A stretch of 64,000 bases of DNA from GM7GCV1 sp965222065 (GCA_965222065.1 OZ244933.1:248001-312000); one strand, 5' to 3'; positions 9,270 to 18,186 are shown, numbered from the stretch's first letter. Translations and numbers: made by a program. The notes: generated from the letters alone by a model not told the origin.

Positions 9270-10076
9270 ATGCCATATAACCGTCGCAAGGTCATGAAAG
9301 CAGGGCTCACTGCCCTCGGTGCAGCAGCCTTATCGCCTGTTCCCTTTGCTGCCAGGGCGCAAGAAGGTGAAAAGTTTAAGCTGGTCGCCCTGATGGGCGA
9401 TTACTGGCATAACCAGGTTGCCCTGGAGACACATATACGCCAGATATTTTCCAGTGTGGCCGAAATCTATTTCTGCCAGGCCAGCAGGTTCTTGACCCCG
9501 GAACTGATTGGCGAAGCCGATTTGCTGGTGACCGAGCGCTGGGACGGCTGGGATTCCCAAGGCTGGAACCCCAACGGTGTTGTCGAATCCCGACCTGAGC
9601 CTGACCGATTCATGACTGACGAACAGGAAGAGGCAATAATCTCCAATATCGAAAACCGTGGAATGGGATGGCTGGCCTGTCATTGCAGTTTTTGGAATCA
9701 GCGCCCGCGCATAAAAGAGCTTTTAGGCTGCGAACCTATCCTTCACCAGGAAATTCAGCCGCTCTTTTTTCATTCTTTTAACGAAGATCATCCCATCACC
9801 AGCGGCATGGGCAACTTTATGGTGAACCTGGACGAGCAGTTCGACGCCATCATGACCAACGATGATAACCAGATTCTTTTCCATACTACCGCCATGCACG
9901 ACAAACGTGTGGCCACCAGTGGCTGGTGCAGGGACCATGGAGAGGGCAGGTTTGCTGCACTACTTCCGGGACATACGCAATGGTCATGGAGACACCCGGT
10001 TTATCAGGAGATCATCTGGCGTGCCGGTTTCTGGGCCATGCAAAGAGACATACCGACTTTTGAACCCAATAGCTAA
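9270..10076 (+). CDS. Tat-exported ThuA-like protein, copy 2
   Basis: A 268-residue paralogue of the protein at 7947-8747. The N-terminus has an RRKVMKAGL signal and an AAR-A cleavage region near residue 30. Landmarks shared with copy 1 include LMGDYWHNQVALE, FCQASRFLTPE, NRGMGWLACHC, DHPITSGM, NLDEQFDAI, HDKR and LLPGHTQW. The fold is ThuA-like; the true substrate is unknown. It is followed 11 bases later by a MOSC-domain gene, so the operon may extend from 7947 to 10546. The duplication plus divergence in positions such as LLRYGG versus TERWDG suggests different ligands, which is inference. Confidence 0.75.
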   Translation: MPYNRRKVMKAGLTALGAAALSPVPFAARAQEGEKFKLVALMGDYWHNQVALETHIRQIFSSVAEIYFCQASRFLTPELIGEADLLVTERWDGWDSQGWNPNGVVESRPEPDRFMTDEQEEAIISNIENRGMGWLACHCSFWNQRPRIKELLGCEPILHQEIQPLFFHSFNEDHPITSGMGNFMVNLDEQFDAIMTNDDNQILFHTTAMHDKRVATSGWCRDHGEGRFAALLPGHTQWSWRHPVYQEIIWRAGFWAMQRDIPTFEPNS

Positions 10077-10087
10077 AAGAAAGCAGC

Positions 10088-10546
10088 ATGACTGGAAAAA
10101 TCAAGGAAATATATATTGCCGAAGCCGGCGCCAATCCGAGTTATCAATCCTCAGTTCAGGTGGAAGCCAATAAAGGGATAGTAGGTGATCGTTACTACAA
10201 TGGCGCAGGCACATTTTCGGAAAAGTTGTCAGGCAACAGGAAAAGTGAGATCACCTTTATTGCATCCGAAGAAATTGACCAGTTCAACGCAACCCAAAAT
10301 GAATCACTGGGTTACGGTGATGTTCGCCGAAATGTCGTCACAGAAAGAGTTCAACTAAAAGACCTGATTGGAAAGGAGTTTTCCATTGGTCAGGCAAGAT
10401 TTCTTGGTATTGAGCACTGTGAACCCTGTTCTCATCTCGCTGCCACCGTGAACGAAAAAGTACTTCCCCACTTGGCTCACACAGGGCTGCGCGCAGCAAT
10501 TCTTGAATCTGGTGAAATCAAGACAGGGGATGCATTAACCAGCTAA
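10088..10546 (+). CDS. MOSC-domain protein
   Basis: A 152-residue single-domain MOSC protein. MOSC domains transfer or bind sulfur and bind molybdenum cofactor in YiiM, YuaD and mARC-type enzymes. Visible motifs are GIVGDRYY (30-37), GDVRRNVVTE (77-86, the conserved N-R-N like loop) and a conserved Cys pair in EHCEPCSHL (Cys111 and Cys114), the usual persulfide or Moco-ligand position. No signal peptide, so cytoplasmic. It begins 11 bases after the second ThuA-like gene and may be co-transcribed with it. The physiological substrate cannot be read from sequence. Confidence 0.85.
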   Translation: MTGKIKEIYIAEAGANPSYQSSVQVEANKGIVGDRYYNGAGTFSEKLSGNRKSEITFIASEEIDQFNATQNESLGYGDVRRNVVTERVQLKDLIGKEFSIGQARFLGIEHCEPCSHLAATVNEKVLPHLAHTGLRAAILESGEIKTGDALTS

Positions 10547-10583
10547 GTGAGGAGGCGTTCGAAACACCACACAGCACCCCGCC

Positions 10584-10850
10584 TCAGTTAAATATTTCAT
10601 TTAACTGATCTAATTCTTCAAGCGACAATTTCCTGATATTGCCGTAACAGCGATTGCAGAATGTAATTGTTTTGGATGGATATATCTTTTTTGCCCTATA
10701 CAGTGCTGTTAAGGCGTCTTCATGATCGCCCAACTGGATTTGGTATTGGCTTTCAGGAAGGGAGAGACAAGGGCCGGGGTACGATCTGTGAACAATTAGG
10801 TCAAACACATCTGAATCGTTATGACTGTATGTATCCAGGACAAAAAACAT
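10584..10850 (-). CDS. Small Cys-containing protein, copy B of a three-member local family
   Basis: An 88-residue relative of the proteins at 4392-4655 and 11552-11803. It keeps MFFxLD at the start, VHRSYPGPC, LGDHED, the AKKIYP helix, the FCNRCYGN pair and LSLEEL near the end. An upstream in-frame ATG at 10889 would add 13 residues, but the MFF start is conserved in all three copies and is preferred. The promoter must lie in the AT-rich gap beyond 10850. The function is unknown; the invariant Cys residues (one in PxPC, two in CxxC) suggest metal binding or thiol chemistry. Confidence 0.65.
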   Translation of the reverse strand: MFFVLDTYSHNDSDVFDLIVHRSYPGPCLSLPESQYQIQLGDHEDALTALYRAKKIYPSKTITFCNRCYGNIRKLSLEELDQLNEIFN

Positions 10851-11179
10851 AGAGTATCGATTCCTTAAAACTACAGGGACAATACACAAGTTTTTTAAAG
10901 CTACTGTGAGCTTTCCTCTACATATTCAGGTTTGAACCTCTTTGATAGTTGTCTTCAATTACAAACTGTGAGTTTGTTCTCAAATGTAGCAGGTCGCAAT
11001 TTGGCTCACGTAGTCAGTTTGCATGATCGCCGTAAACGCTCTAATCACGCGTATTCAACGCCAATCCTTCCCCATATCAAAGACGCATAATGTATATTAT
11101 GTTAAATAATATATGCATAAATACGCAACCGGGCAATCCATAAGCCCTCTTCTTAAATCTATTTCTTTGTAAAACGGTT
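10851..11179. other. AT-rich intergenic region, no gene seen
   Basis: Contains no credible coding frame. Near 11086-11118 there is an A/T-rich stretch with overlapping dyads: CATAAT/ATTATG (11085-11100) and TATATTAT/ATAATATA with a five-base loop (about 11093-11113). These could be operator or promoter elements for the neighbouring small-protein genes. The lack of coding content and the adjacent gene remnant suggest a decaying or remodelled segment. Confidence 0.35.
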
Positions 11180-11350
11180 TTACCAGGACCAGCCAGACAT
11201 TTGGCAGGACTGTTTTATCCACTCATGAATTTGAGCGGATTTGGCTTCTTCAAGGTTTTTGATTTTTACGTAGCGCGTTTCGTCACCCAGTTCAGGGGGG
11301 GTATCCAGCTGGCTGCCATTTAGAAATACAATATTGACTGAGACGTCATA
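11180..11350 (-). pseudogene. C-terminal remnant of a DUF1801-like gene
   Basis: Read on the minus strand, 56 codons are open from 11350 to a TAA at 11180-11182. The frame encodes VNIVFLNGSQL, a LGDETRYVKIKNLEEA stretch and an amphipathic C-terminal helix ending in SGWSW, which resembles the C-terminal half of DUF1801 (YdhG-like) proteins. An in-frame TAA lies immediately upstream of this frame and no plausible start codon remains, so only the 3' part of the gene survives. The family call is from memory of the domain's FxxG-x-L and RHVK-type motifs and is moderate. Confidence 0.5.
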
Positions 11351-11551
11351 TTACCTGAAACAAAAAATCAAATCAGTTTAGGTTCACACAAAAACCCCAA
11401 CAGTGCAGCTGGAATAGCCAGGTCAAAATATCCCGAACTCAGGATTAATGGGTGTTTTTACTGCTCGTTAGATGCGTACGAGCCGAATTTAAGGGATTTT
11501 GGGATTTATTAAGTAAAGGAACCCCGCGAGTTTCTTTCAGGGTTTGTCCTT

Positions 11552-11803
11552 ATGTTTTTTAGCCTGGATATACATAATCGAACAAATGAAGATGAATACA
11601 AAATACATCGGGTTTTTCCTGCGCCGTGTATAAAGCTTCCTGAGCACAGATATCAGATCAGTTTGGGTGATCATGAGGACTATCTGAGCGCACTAAATGA
11701 AGCAAAAAAACAATTTCCGGCAAACAAGATCATATTGTGCAGCCACTGCTGTAATAAAGGCCGTACCCTGTCCCCTTCTGAATTTGTAAAACTTATATCC
11801 TAG
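11552..11803 (+). CDS. Small Cys-containing protein, copy C of a three-member local family
   Basis: An 83-residue relative of the proteins at 4392-4655 and 10584-10850, on the opposite strand. It has MFFSLD, KIHRVFPAPC, LGDHED, AKKQFPANK and a C-terminal LSPSEF. The CxxC pair is CSHCC, with a Cys in place of the Tyr found in copies A and B. No strong ribosome site precedes ATG 11552. It ends 48 bases before the convergent SMP-30-like gene. Function unknown. Confidence 0.6.
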   Translation: MFFSLDIHNRTNEDEYKIHRVFPAPCIKLPEHRYQISLGDHEDYLSALNEAKKQFPANKIILCSHCCNKGRTLSPSEFVKLIS

Positions 11804-11850
11804 GTGGCAGGCTGCTTCGATTGAGTTGGAAAGTCTGGGTGATAATCCTC

Positions 11851-12915
11851 TCAGTATGCTCCCTGGGTATTCACGTACAGCGAATACAGGGAATGGCTGC
11901 AGGTCATGTAAAGCCTGTTTCTGTGCTCGCCACCAAACTCGACGTTGGCACAACGTTCCGGTGTGTGTATGTGACCGATGATGTCGCCTTCCGGGTTGAT
12001 AACAATCACGCCGTCCATGGGTGCCGGATCGACGCCCAGGGCGCCATTACTGCCCCACCCTGCCCAGATATTACCGTCGACATCCACTTTAAAGCCATCG
12101 ATAGCACCACTGTTAAAGGCTTCAAAATGCAGGGTTTTGTTCGATAAATTGCCATTTTCACCCACATCATAACGCCACAGAAGCCTGTTTGGCGTTGCCC
12201 GGGCTTCAACGACGTAGAGGTAGTTGCCATCGGGCGAAAAGGCCAGTCCGTTGGGCCCGACCAGATCATCCAGAATCAATTGTAATTCGCCTGTTTCGCC
12301 ATCAATGCGGTAAACGCCATGAAAATCCAGTTCTGGCTCAGCGACATCGCCTTCGTAATAGCTGCCAAGACCAAAAGGCGGATCGGTAAACCAGATGGAA
12401 CCATCGGACTCTACCGCCAGATCATTGGGCGAGTTCAGTTGTTTGCCCTGATAGCTATCGGCCAGTACCGTCACGGAGCCGTCATGGTTTGTCCGGATAA
12501 CCCTACGCCCCAGGTGTTCGGCGGTGATCAAGCGCCCCTGCAAGTCATAGATATTGCCATTGGCGTTGCTGGAATCCGACTTATGAATGCTGGCTTTTCC
12601 GGTTTCTTCGTCCCAGCGGATGATCCGGTTACTGGGAAGATCACTAAACACAAGATAGCCCTCTTCTTTATTCCATGCGGGCCCCTCCCCCCAGCGAAAA
12701 CCGGTCGTCAGTTGCTCGACGCTGGCGTTGAAAAGCCGGTATTTCATGAAAGATGGATCGAGTACTTCGATTGCCGGGTCCGGGTATCTTAATGAGGGAT
12801 TCCAGTTTGCCGCACGGGCCTCGACATCAATCGCCGGGTTGAATTCTTCTGCCATCAAGGTGGCACTGGCCATAAGTACGGTCAGTAAAACACTTGCTAG
12901 ATTTTTATTTCTCAT
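11851..12915 (-). CDS. SMP-30/gluconolactonase-like secreted beta-propeller
   Basis: A 354-residue protein with a signal peptide (ASVLLTVLMASATLMA, then EEF) and an SMP-30/LRE six-bladed propeller. Family landmarks are EGPAWNKEEGYLVFSD with the metal-ligand Glu near residue 78, the NSPNDLAV loop near 163, a GLAFSPDGNYLYV blade near 226 and the DGFKVDVDGNIWAG motif near 275 carrying the catalytic Asp. Such enzymes hydrolyse sugar lactones in a Ca or Zn dependent way. Export suggests action on external or periplasmic sugar lactones. It is on the same strand as, and 70 bases downstream of, the response-regulator gene. Confidence 0.85.
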   Translation of the reverse strand: MRNKNLASVLLTVLMASATLMAEEFNPAIDVEARAANWNPSLRYPDPAIEVLDPSFMKYRLFNASVEQLTTGFRWGEGPAWNKEEGYLVFSDLPSNRIIRWDEETGKASIHKSDSSNANGNIYDLQGRLITAEHLGRRVIRTNHDGSVTVLADSYQGKQLNSPNDLAVESDGSIWFTDPPFGLGSYYEGDVAEPELDFHGVYRIDGETGELQLILDDLVGPNGLAFSPDGNYLYVVEARATPNRLLWRYDVGENGNLSNKTLHFEAFNSGAIDGFKVDVDGNIWAGWGSNGALGVDPAPMDGVIVINPEGDIIGHIHTPERCANVEFGGEHRNRLYMTCSHSLYSLYVNTQGAY

Positions 12916-12985
12916 TATTCAAGTTGGTAGATTTTTTAATTTAATTGGCTAAAACGCGGGCTTCAGGCAGGTTCGCAAAAAAGAA

Positions 12986-13432
12986 TTAAATAATCACTGA
13001 TCGCTGCACCGTCCCAAGCCAGTATTTTTCTATGGTTCTAATCACTTCCCGGTAATCATTGAGCTGAAGAGGCTTGGTTATATAGCTGTTGGCATGCAAT
13101 GCGTATGAATCATTTACATCGGTCTCGGAGGAGGATGTGCTGAGTATACATACCGGGATCTTCTTGAGCGTGGGATCCTGCTTTATTTCCCTGAGAAATT
13201 CCCTGCCGTCCATAATCGGCATATTCAAGTCCACCAGAATCAGGTCGGGAGTAACGGCATCTTCATGCCCTTGCTCTTTTTTTAAAAATTTCAGGGCTGC
13301 CAGGCCGTTTTCGGCGACGTGTACGTTATGTTCGACTTGTCCTTCCTTAAATACCTCAACGGTCAGCCTGACATCGCCCGGATTATCTTCGACCAGCAAC
13401 ACATCACACTTTTTCGTAAAGCTCGTTAACAT
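12986..13432 (-). CDS. Single-domain response regulator (Rcp1-like REC)
   Basis: A 148-residue receiver domain with no output domain. The acidic pocket is Glu15/Asp16, the phospho-acceptor is Asp68 in LVDLNMP, the switch Ser/Thr is in ILSTSSS near 97-102 and the conserved Lys is Lys120 in TKPL. The DNPGD and LNMPIMDGREFL spellings are typical of Rcp1-like regulators paired with phytochrome-type kinases. AGGAG lies just upstream of the ATG. It starts 21 bases after the histidine kinase stop, so kinase and regulator are co-transcribed. With no output domain it must act by protein contact or phosphotransfer. Confidence 0.93.
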   Translation of the reverse strand: MLTSFTKKCDVLLVEDNPGDVRLTVEVFKEGQVEHNVHVAENGLAALKFLKKEQGHEDAVTPDLILVDLNMPIMDGREFLREIKQDPTLKKIPVCILSTSSSETDVNDSYALHANSYITKPLQLNDYREVIRTIEKYWLGTVQRSVII

Positions 13433-13453
13433 TTCCCTGGTTCTCCTTAATCC

Positions 13454-15520
13454 TTAAACAGCCACTGAGTGCAAAGTGAAATAAAACGTACTTCCTTTGC
13501 CAGGCGAAGATTCAACCCAGATTTTTCCACCATGCCGTTCAACAATTTTTTTACAGATAGCAAGCCCAATACCGGTTCCAGCATACTCCTCTTTCGTATG
13601 CAGTCTTCGAAATATAACGAAAATTTTATCGGCATGCATTTGGTCGAACCCTATTCCGTTGTCTTGTACTGAAAACACCCAGCCTGGTTCCTCTTTCTGT
13701 TGTGAGGCGGAAATATGAATTTTTGGGGTTTGCCCATGCACCCTGTATTTAATGGCGTTGGATACAAGGTTCTGTATTAGCTGGGTGAGCTGATACCTGT
13801 GTCCGGTTACTTCTGGCAGATGATCGCAGGTAATTACTGCCCCGGATGAGTTGATCTGGTCCTGGAGGTTTTCTTTTGCCGATGCCACCACTGATTCCAT
13901 GGAAACCAGATCCTGCATTTTTTCGTCCATCCTGCCTACCCTGGAGTACTCAAGCAGGCTCTTAATCAATTCCTGCATTCTCACCGCCCCATTAACGGCA
14001 TAGTCAATAAACTCCTTGCCATCCTTATCGAGCAGGTTTTTATAACGATCTTCGACCAGTTGAAGATAGCTGCTGACCATTCGGAGAGGTTCTTGCAAGT
14101 CATGGGAAGCCACATAGGCAAACTGTTCCAGTTCTGCATTGGAACGTTCAAGGGCCTGCAATCGCTCTTCCAGCTGTTTTACCAGTTGGCCCTCCTGTTG
14201 CTTGAGATCGTCAATGTTTTCGAAAGTGGAAATAAAATTAAGGAAATTGCCCTGCTCGTCCCTGTGGGCTGTGGCTTTTAAACGAGCCCAAATAACGGAT
14301 CCATCTTTTTTGATGTATTGCTTATCGAGTACGTAGTGATCAATCTCTCCATCAACAGCCTGCTGACTTAGCACAACGCTGGTCTGCATATGGTCCGGGT
14401 GGGTAATGTCTTTCCATTGCAAAGACAATAATTCCTCTTTGCTGTAACCGAACAGGTCGCAAAGTTTTTGGTTGACTGTTATCCAGCGACCGTCCCAGGT
14501 CACTTCAGCGATGCCGGTATCTGCGTTCTCTATTATGAGTTCATGGCGCTGCGAAACATCTTTCAGGCTCTTTTCGGTATAGGCCAGCCGGTAAAGAAAA
14601 TAGCCCAGAGCCAGAACACTACCAATAACGAATAAAATCAAGGCAACACTAAGAATAATGGTGTTTCGCCTTGCCTGGTTTAACTGCGCCCTGGTGATTT
14701 CCGATTCTTCGTTAAATTTCTCGTGTTCCCGCGTTTTTAGGGTTTCTGACAGATAAATATATTCACTCGCACGTCCAGCCAGAACGACATTGGTCAAATA
14801 CAGATAGTTTTGTGTCTGGGAAATAACCTGATTTACAAGTTGTTGGTAGCTGGCGAGGGATGCCAAAAGCGATGTTCTGGCATCCTCATTTACCGAAGAG
14901 TTTTCTACCTGTTGCCTTATAAACTCGATGGAACCAAGAATGCCTTCTTCATTGACTCTGTCTGCTCGATAGGCATAGGTGGTTATGTTCAGTCGCGACA
15001 GTTCAATAACCTGACCTAGTTCGGCAAAGGCATTGTCGCTGTTTTCCAGACGATTGAGTTGTTCAGAAATATGCCGGGACAGTAGGGTTAAATCTTCATT
15101 GAGGATCTTTTCCGTAATCGAGGTCGATGACACAGCCTCCATAAAACTTTCCCTGTAGCCGTGAATCTCGTCGACCATCTGGTTGAGCAATTGCCGGTTT
15201 TCCGGTTCTTCAATAATCTCCACTAATTCGCTCAGTTCGGCCTGGATATTGTCGTAGAGTGATAAAAAACGTGCTTCTGAAAGATTGGACAGGCTCAGAC
15301 TGGACGAAGAAAAATTTCTCAATTCTTCAACCTGGAGTGAAATTTCATGGATTCTCTCGAGCTCTGCTGAGGTCTCGAGCAAAGAGTCGAGCTCATTCAG
15401 TGCACGCTGGTGACTCAAAAACAGTTGAAAAACCAGCGCAGCCAGGATCACGCCGACAAGCAGACAGGCGGTAAGAACCAGACCTATTTCGTCACGATAT
15501 AATTTGGTAAATCCAGACAT
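13454..15520 (-). CDS. Membrane sensor histidine kinase with PAS domain
   Basis: A 688-residue kinase. Two membrane helices (about residues 12-35 and 287-311) enclose a roughly 250-residue all-helical periplasmic region resembling CHASE3 or four-helix-bundle sensors. A PAS domain follows (about 325-440), then a HisKA dimerisation domain with His473 in SHDLQEPLR and a HATPase_c domain (N box with Asn588, G1 box near Asp620, G2 box near GTGIGLAI). The HisKA/ATPase spelling matches phytochrome-family kinases that signal to Rcp1-type regulators, like the one encoded next. It begins 9 bases after the solute-binding protein gene, suggesting that the binding protein presents a ligand to the periplasmic region. 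Confidence 0.93.
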   Translation of the reverse strand: MSGFTKLYRDEIGLVLTACLLVGVILAALVFQLFLSHQRALNELDSLLETSAELERIHEISLQVEELRNFSSSSLSLSNLSEARFLSLYDNIQAELSELVEIIEEPENRQLLNQMVDEIHGYRESFMEAVSSTSITEKILNEDLTLLSRHISEQLNRLENSDNAFAELGQVIELSRLNITTYAYRADRVNEEGILGSIEFIRQQVENSSVNEDARTSLLASLASYQQLVNQVISQTQNYLYLTNVVLAGRASEYIYLSETLKTREHEKFNEESEITRAQLNQARRNTIILSVALILFVIGSVLALGYFLYRLAYTEKSLKDVSQRHELIIENADTGIAEVTWDGRWITVNQKLCDLFGYSKEELLSLQWKDITHPDHMQTSVVLSQQAVDGEIDHYVLDKQYIKKDGSVIWARLKATAHRDEQGNFLNFISTFENIDDLKQQEGQLVKQLEERLQALERSNAELEQFAYVASHDLQEPLRMVSSYLQLVEDRYKNLLDKDGKEFIDYAVNGAVRMQELIKSLLEYSRVGRMDEKMQDLVSMESVVASAKENLQDQINSSGAVITCDHLPEVTGHRYQLTQLIQNLVSNAIKYRVHGQTPKIHISASQQKEEPGWVFSVQDNGIGFDQMHADKIFVIFRRLHTKEEYAGTGIGLAICKKIVERHGGKIWVESSPGKGSTFYFTLHSVAV

Positions 15521-15529
15521 AGCTTTCGC

Positions 15530-16804
15530 TTAGGCGATTAAAAAGTCATTCCATCCAGACAGTTTGTATTCGTAATTATGGGTGATGCCGTTCCATATTT
15601 TTATGTGCGAAAGGCGCTCCAGATAGGAGCCACCGGGACGGATTTCACCTTGCCTGACAACGGTATTTCCATCAATTCCCGGCAGGTCCGTCTCGGCCGG
15701 TTTTCCCCCATACCAGTAGTCCCACTCCGCCTTTGACAGATAGGCGCGCACGCTTTCAGGGTTTGATATGTAGTATCCCTGCCTGGCGATATAAGCGCCT
15801 GCCCAGCCTGACAGCCACCAGTTCATGTATTCATAGGCCATGTCTTTTGCCGAATTTTCAACAGTGGAAGACAAGCACATGACCCCTTGCCATGCACGAC
15901 AGCCTTCGCGAGGCTGGGCATAGGCAACGTTGTATCCCAGGCTTTTCAGGCGATAAAAGGCGGGGGAAAACATACTTTGAATTCTGGTGCGTCCCGATCG
16001 GACGAAATCGATGGATTGAGGCAGTGTATGCCAGAAACCGGCAAAATGGCCGGATTTTTTTATATCGATCAAAACATTGATAAATTGGCCAATTTCGTCA
16101 GGCGTCATATTGCCCAGATCTTCAAAATGAGCCAGGCCGCTAGCCTGGGCAGCCAAGGCCAGTTCATTAAATCCTACGGCGGGGTCAATCAGTATGCCAA
16201 CTTTTCCATGGTATTGGTCATCGAGCAGCCAGGACCAGCTTTCGCTGCCGTGTTCATTGTTGCCTGGGCGATCGGCCAGGTAACCAAATGCATCTACATT
16301 ATGTACATAGGGCAAAAAGCTGACTAAATCCGTGGATCTTTCACCCAGTCCATTGCCGCGTGTATCCGGTATGACATTAAGTATTTTGTACGGGGCGCTT
16401 CCCGCTGCTATTGGGGTGTCCGGTGTCACGCGTCCGGTTTTCGCCAGAGAGCCAATGGCGTCCCACTCGTGAATACGTCTTTTCTCAATGGGCTGGATTG
16501 CGCCGGAGTTCCATAAAACTTCCACGTAATCGGCCGACTTTTCAAACAAATCAAAGCTTTGTGGTTGAGTGGCTGCGCGATGAGTCACCGTGGCATGTTC
16601 GCCAATAATATACTCAATGCTGAAGCCCAAATCCTGTTCTGCTTTCAGCCGGATAGGCTCATAGAGCGTTTGATGTGCGCCTAGCACCCTTAGCGCTGGT
16701 CTGTTTTGCGTGTGCACATAGGGCGCCGCCATCGCTGAGGTCACGCCCAGGGAGAGACCCTTGAGAACTTTTCTGCGCTCGATATTCTTTTTTGACTGAC
16801 GCAA
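15530..16804 (-). CDS. PotD-like extracellular solute-binding protein, Tat-type signal
   Basis: A 424-residue periplasmic binding protein with a twin-arginine-like signal (ERRKVLKGLSLG, residues 9-20). The layout resembles polyamine or Fe(III)-type class II binding proteins (LRVLGAHQTLYEPI near residue 34, FDLFEKSADYVEVLW, a repeated hinge and a C-terminal helical lobe). No permease or ATPase gene is nearby; instead a histidine kinase gene starts 9 bases downstream. The start is TTG at 16804, supported by AAGGAG at 16811-16816 (minus-strand spacing of about seven). I infer that it senses a ligand for the kinase rather than serving in uptake. Confidence 0.8.
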   Translation of the reverse strand: MRQSKKNIERRKVLKGLSLGVTSAMAAPYVHTQNRPALRVLGAHQTLYEPIRLKAEQDLGFSIEYIIGEHATVTHRAATQPQSFDLFEKSADYVEVLWNSGAIQPIEKRRIHEWDAIGSLAKTGRVTPDTPIAAGSAPYKILNVIPDTRGNGLGERSTDLVSFLPYVHNVDAFGYLADRPGNNEHGSESWSWLLDDQYHGKVGILIDPAVGFNELALAAQASGLAHFEDLGNMTPDEIGQFINVLIDIKKSGHFAGFWHTLPQSIDFVRSGRTRIQSMFSPAFYRLKSLGYNVAYAQPREGCRAWQGVMCLSSTVENSAKDMAYEYMNWWLSGWAGAYIARQGYYISNPESVRAYLSKAEWDYWYGGKPAETDLPGIDGNTVVRQGEIRPGGSYLERLSHIKIWNGITHNYEYKLSGWNDFLIA

Positions 16805-17006
16805 GTGACTCTCCTTATGGCTGTCATTGCCCCTTTGTAATACAGGTTATCTCAGAGATAAAATGACCGCCAGCGTCAAAACATTACTACTATTGGCGCG
16901 ACTAATGAATTCACTGGCTGGGCAGTTTTTATGCTGTCAATAGTTTTTGACCGGGCTGCAATGCATTAATAGCCAGATATCGCCTTAATAAAAGGAGGTA
17001 TTGAGT

Positions 17007-18164
17007 ATGCATACTGGACATTATGTGTCTTCAGCAAAGACCGATTCCTGGTCTGCCAGAACGTTAAAAAGAACGTTCGCTTCAGCAGGCATTGAGATTA
17101 ATGGCAATCATAGCCACGACCCGCAAGTTCATAACCCGAAATTTTATCGACGCGTACTAAACCTTGGCTCTTTGGGATTCGGGGAGTCTTACATGGATGG
17201 CTGGTGGGACTGCGCCAGGCTGGATGTTCTTTTCACGCATCTGTTGCGAGCCAGGGTCCATCGTAATCTCAAGGGATTGTCCAGGATAAAGTTTCGCACG
17301 CTTACCCTCTGGAACATGCTGGTAAATCTGCAAACCAAAGCACGCGCATTCCAGGTAGGTGAAGCGCATTACGACATAGGCAACGACCTGTATAAGGCCA
17401 TGCTGGACCCTACCATGAGTTACAGTTGTGGCTACTGGCGTCACAGCCAGGATTTAAACAGTGCCCAGGAAGCCAAGCTGGACCTGATATGTCGCAAGCT
17501 CAAACTTGAGCCCGGGATGTCACTACTTGATATCGGTTGTGGCTGGGGTGGTCTGGCCGCGTTTGCCGCCAAACATTATGGCGCCAGGGTAACAGGCATT
17601 ACGGTGTCCAGGGAGCAAGCCGATTTCGTGCAAAATCACTTTGCAGACCTGCCGATAAAAGTAGAACTTATGGACTACCGGGATCTGTCAGGTGAATACG
17701 ACCGCGTGGTCTCTGTGGGAATGTTTGAGCATGTCGGTTATAAAAACTACCCCGAATTCTTCTCGACCGTAAAACGGGTACTCTCCCCTTCTGGCCTGTT
17801 TCTGCTGCATACCATTGGCGAGGAATATTCCGGTCGCACCAGCGATCCTTTTATCAGTAAATATATCTTTCCCAACGGCAAGGTGCCCCCGAGAAAATTT
17901 TTGAGCGCTGCCAGCCTGGAGCACTTCAGGCTCGAAGACTGGCATAATTTTGGCCCGGATTATGACCGAACACTCATGGCCTGGGCGGCAAATTTTGAGC
18001 AAGCCTGGCCGCAATTATCCGAAAAATACACGGAACGCTTTTACCGGATGTGGCGTTATTACCTGTACTGCTGTGCGGGTTATTTTCGCTCAAGGCAGGG
18101 CCAATTGTGGCAACTGGTATTTGCCCACCCGGATCGCCATGAAGAATATCTTTCAGTACGTTAG
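17007..18164 (+). CDS. cfa: Cyclopropane-fatty-acyl-phospholipid synthase
   Basis: A 385-residue methyltransferase that adds a methylene bridge from S-adenosylmethionine to unsaturated acyl chains of membrane phospholipids. Landmarks include VGEAHYDIGNDLYKAML near residue 118, MSYSCGYW, the SAM-binding DIGCGWGGLAAFAAKHYG near residue 175, VSVGMFEHVGYKNY near residue 235 with the bicarbonate-binding region, and the C-terminal YRMWRYYLYCCAGYFRSR. Length fits CFA synthases. AAAGGAGG at 16991-16998 favours ATG 17007 over the in-frame TTG at 17001. It stands alone and is convergent with a porin gene. Confidence 0.95.
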   Translation: MHTGHYVSSAKTDSWSARTLKRTFASAGIEINGNHSHDPQVHNPKFYRRVLNLGSLGFGESYMDGWWDCARLDVLFTHLLRARVHRNLKGLSRIKFRTLTLWNMLVNLQTKARAFQVGEAHYDIGNDLYKAMLDPTMSYSCGYWRHSQDLNSAQEAKLDLICRKLKLEPGMSLLDIGCGWGGLAAFAAKHYGARVTGITVSREQADFVQNHFADLPIKVELMDYRDLSGEYDRVVSVGMFEHVGYKNYPEFFSTVKRVLSPSGLFLLHTIGEEYSGRTSDPFISKYIFPNGKVPPRKFLSAASLEHFRLEDWHNFGPDYDRTLMAWAANFEQAWPQLSEKYTERFYRMWRYYLYCCAGYFRSRQGQLWQLVFAHPDRHEEYLSVR

Positions 18165-18186
18165 GGCCGGTTGATCCGAGAATTTT

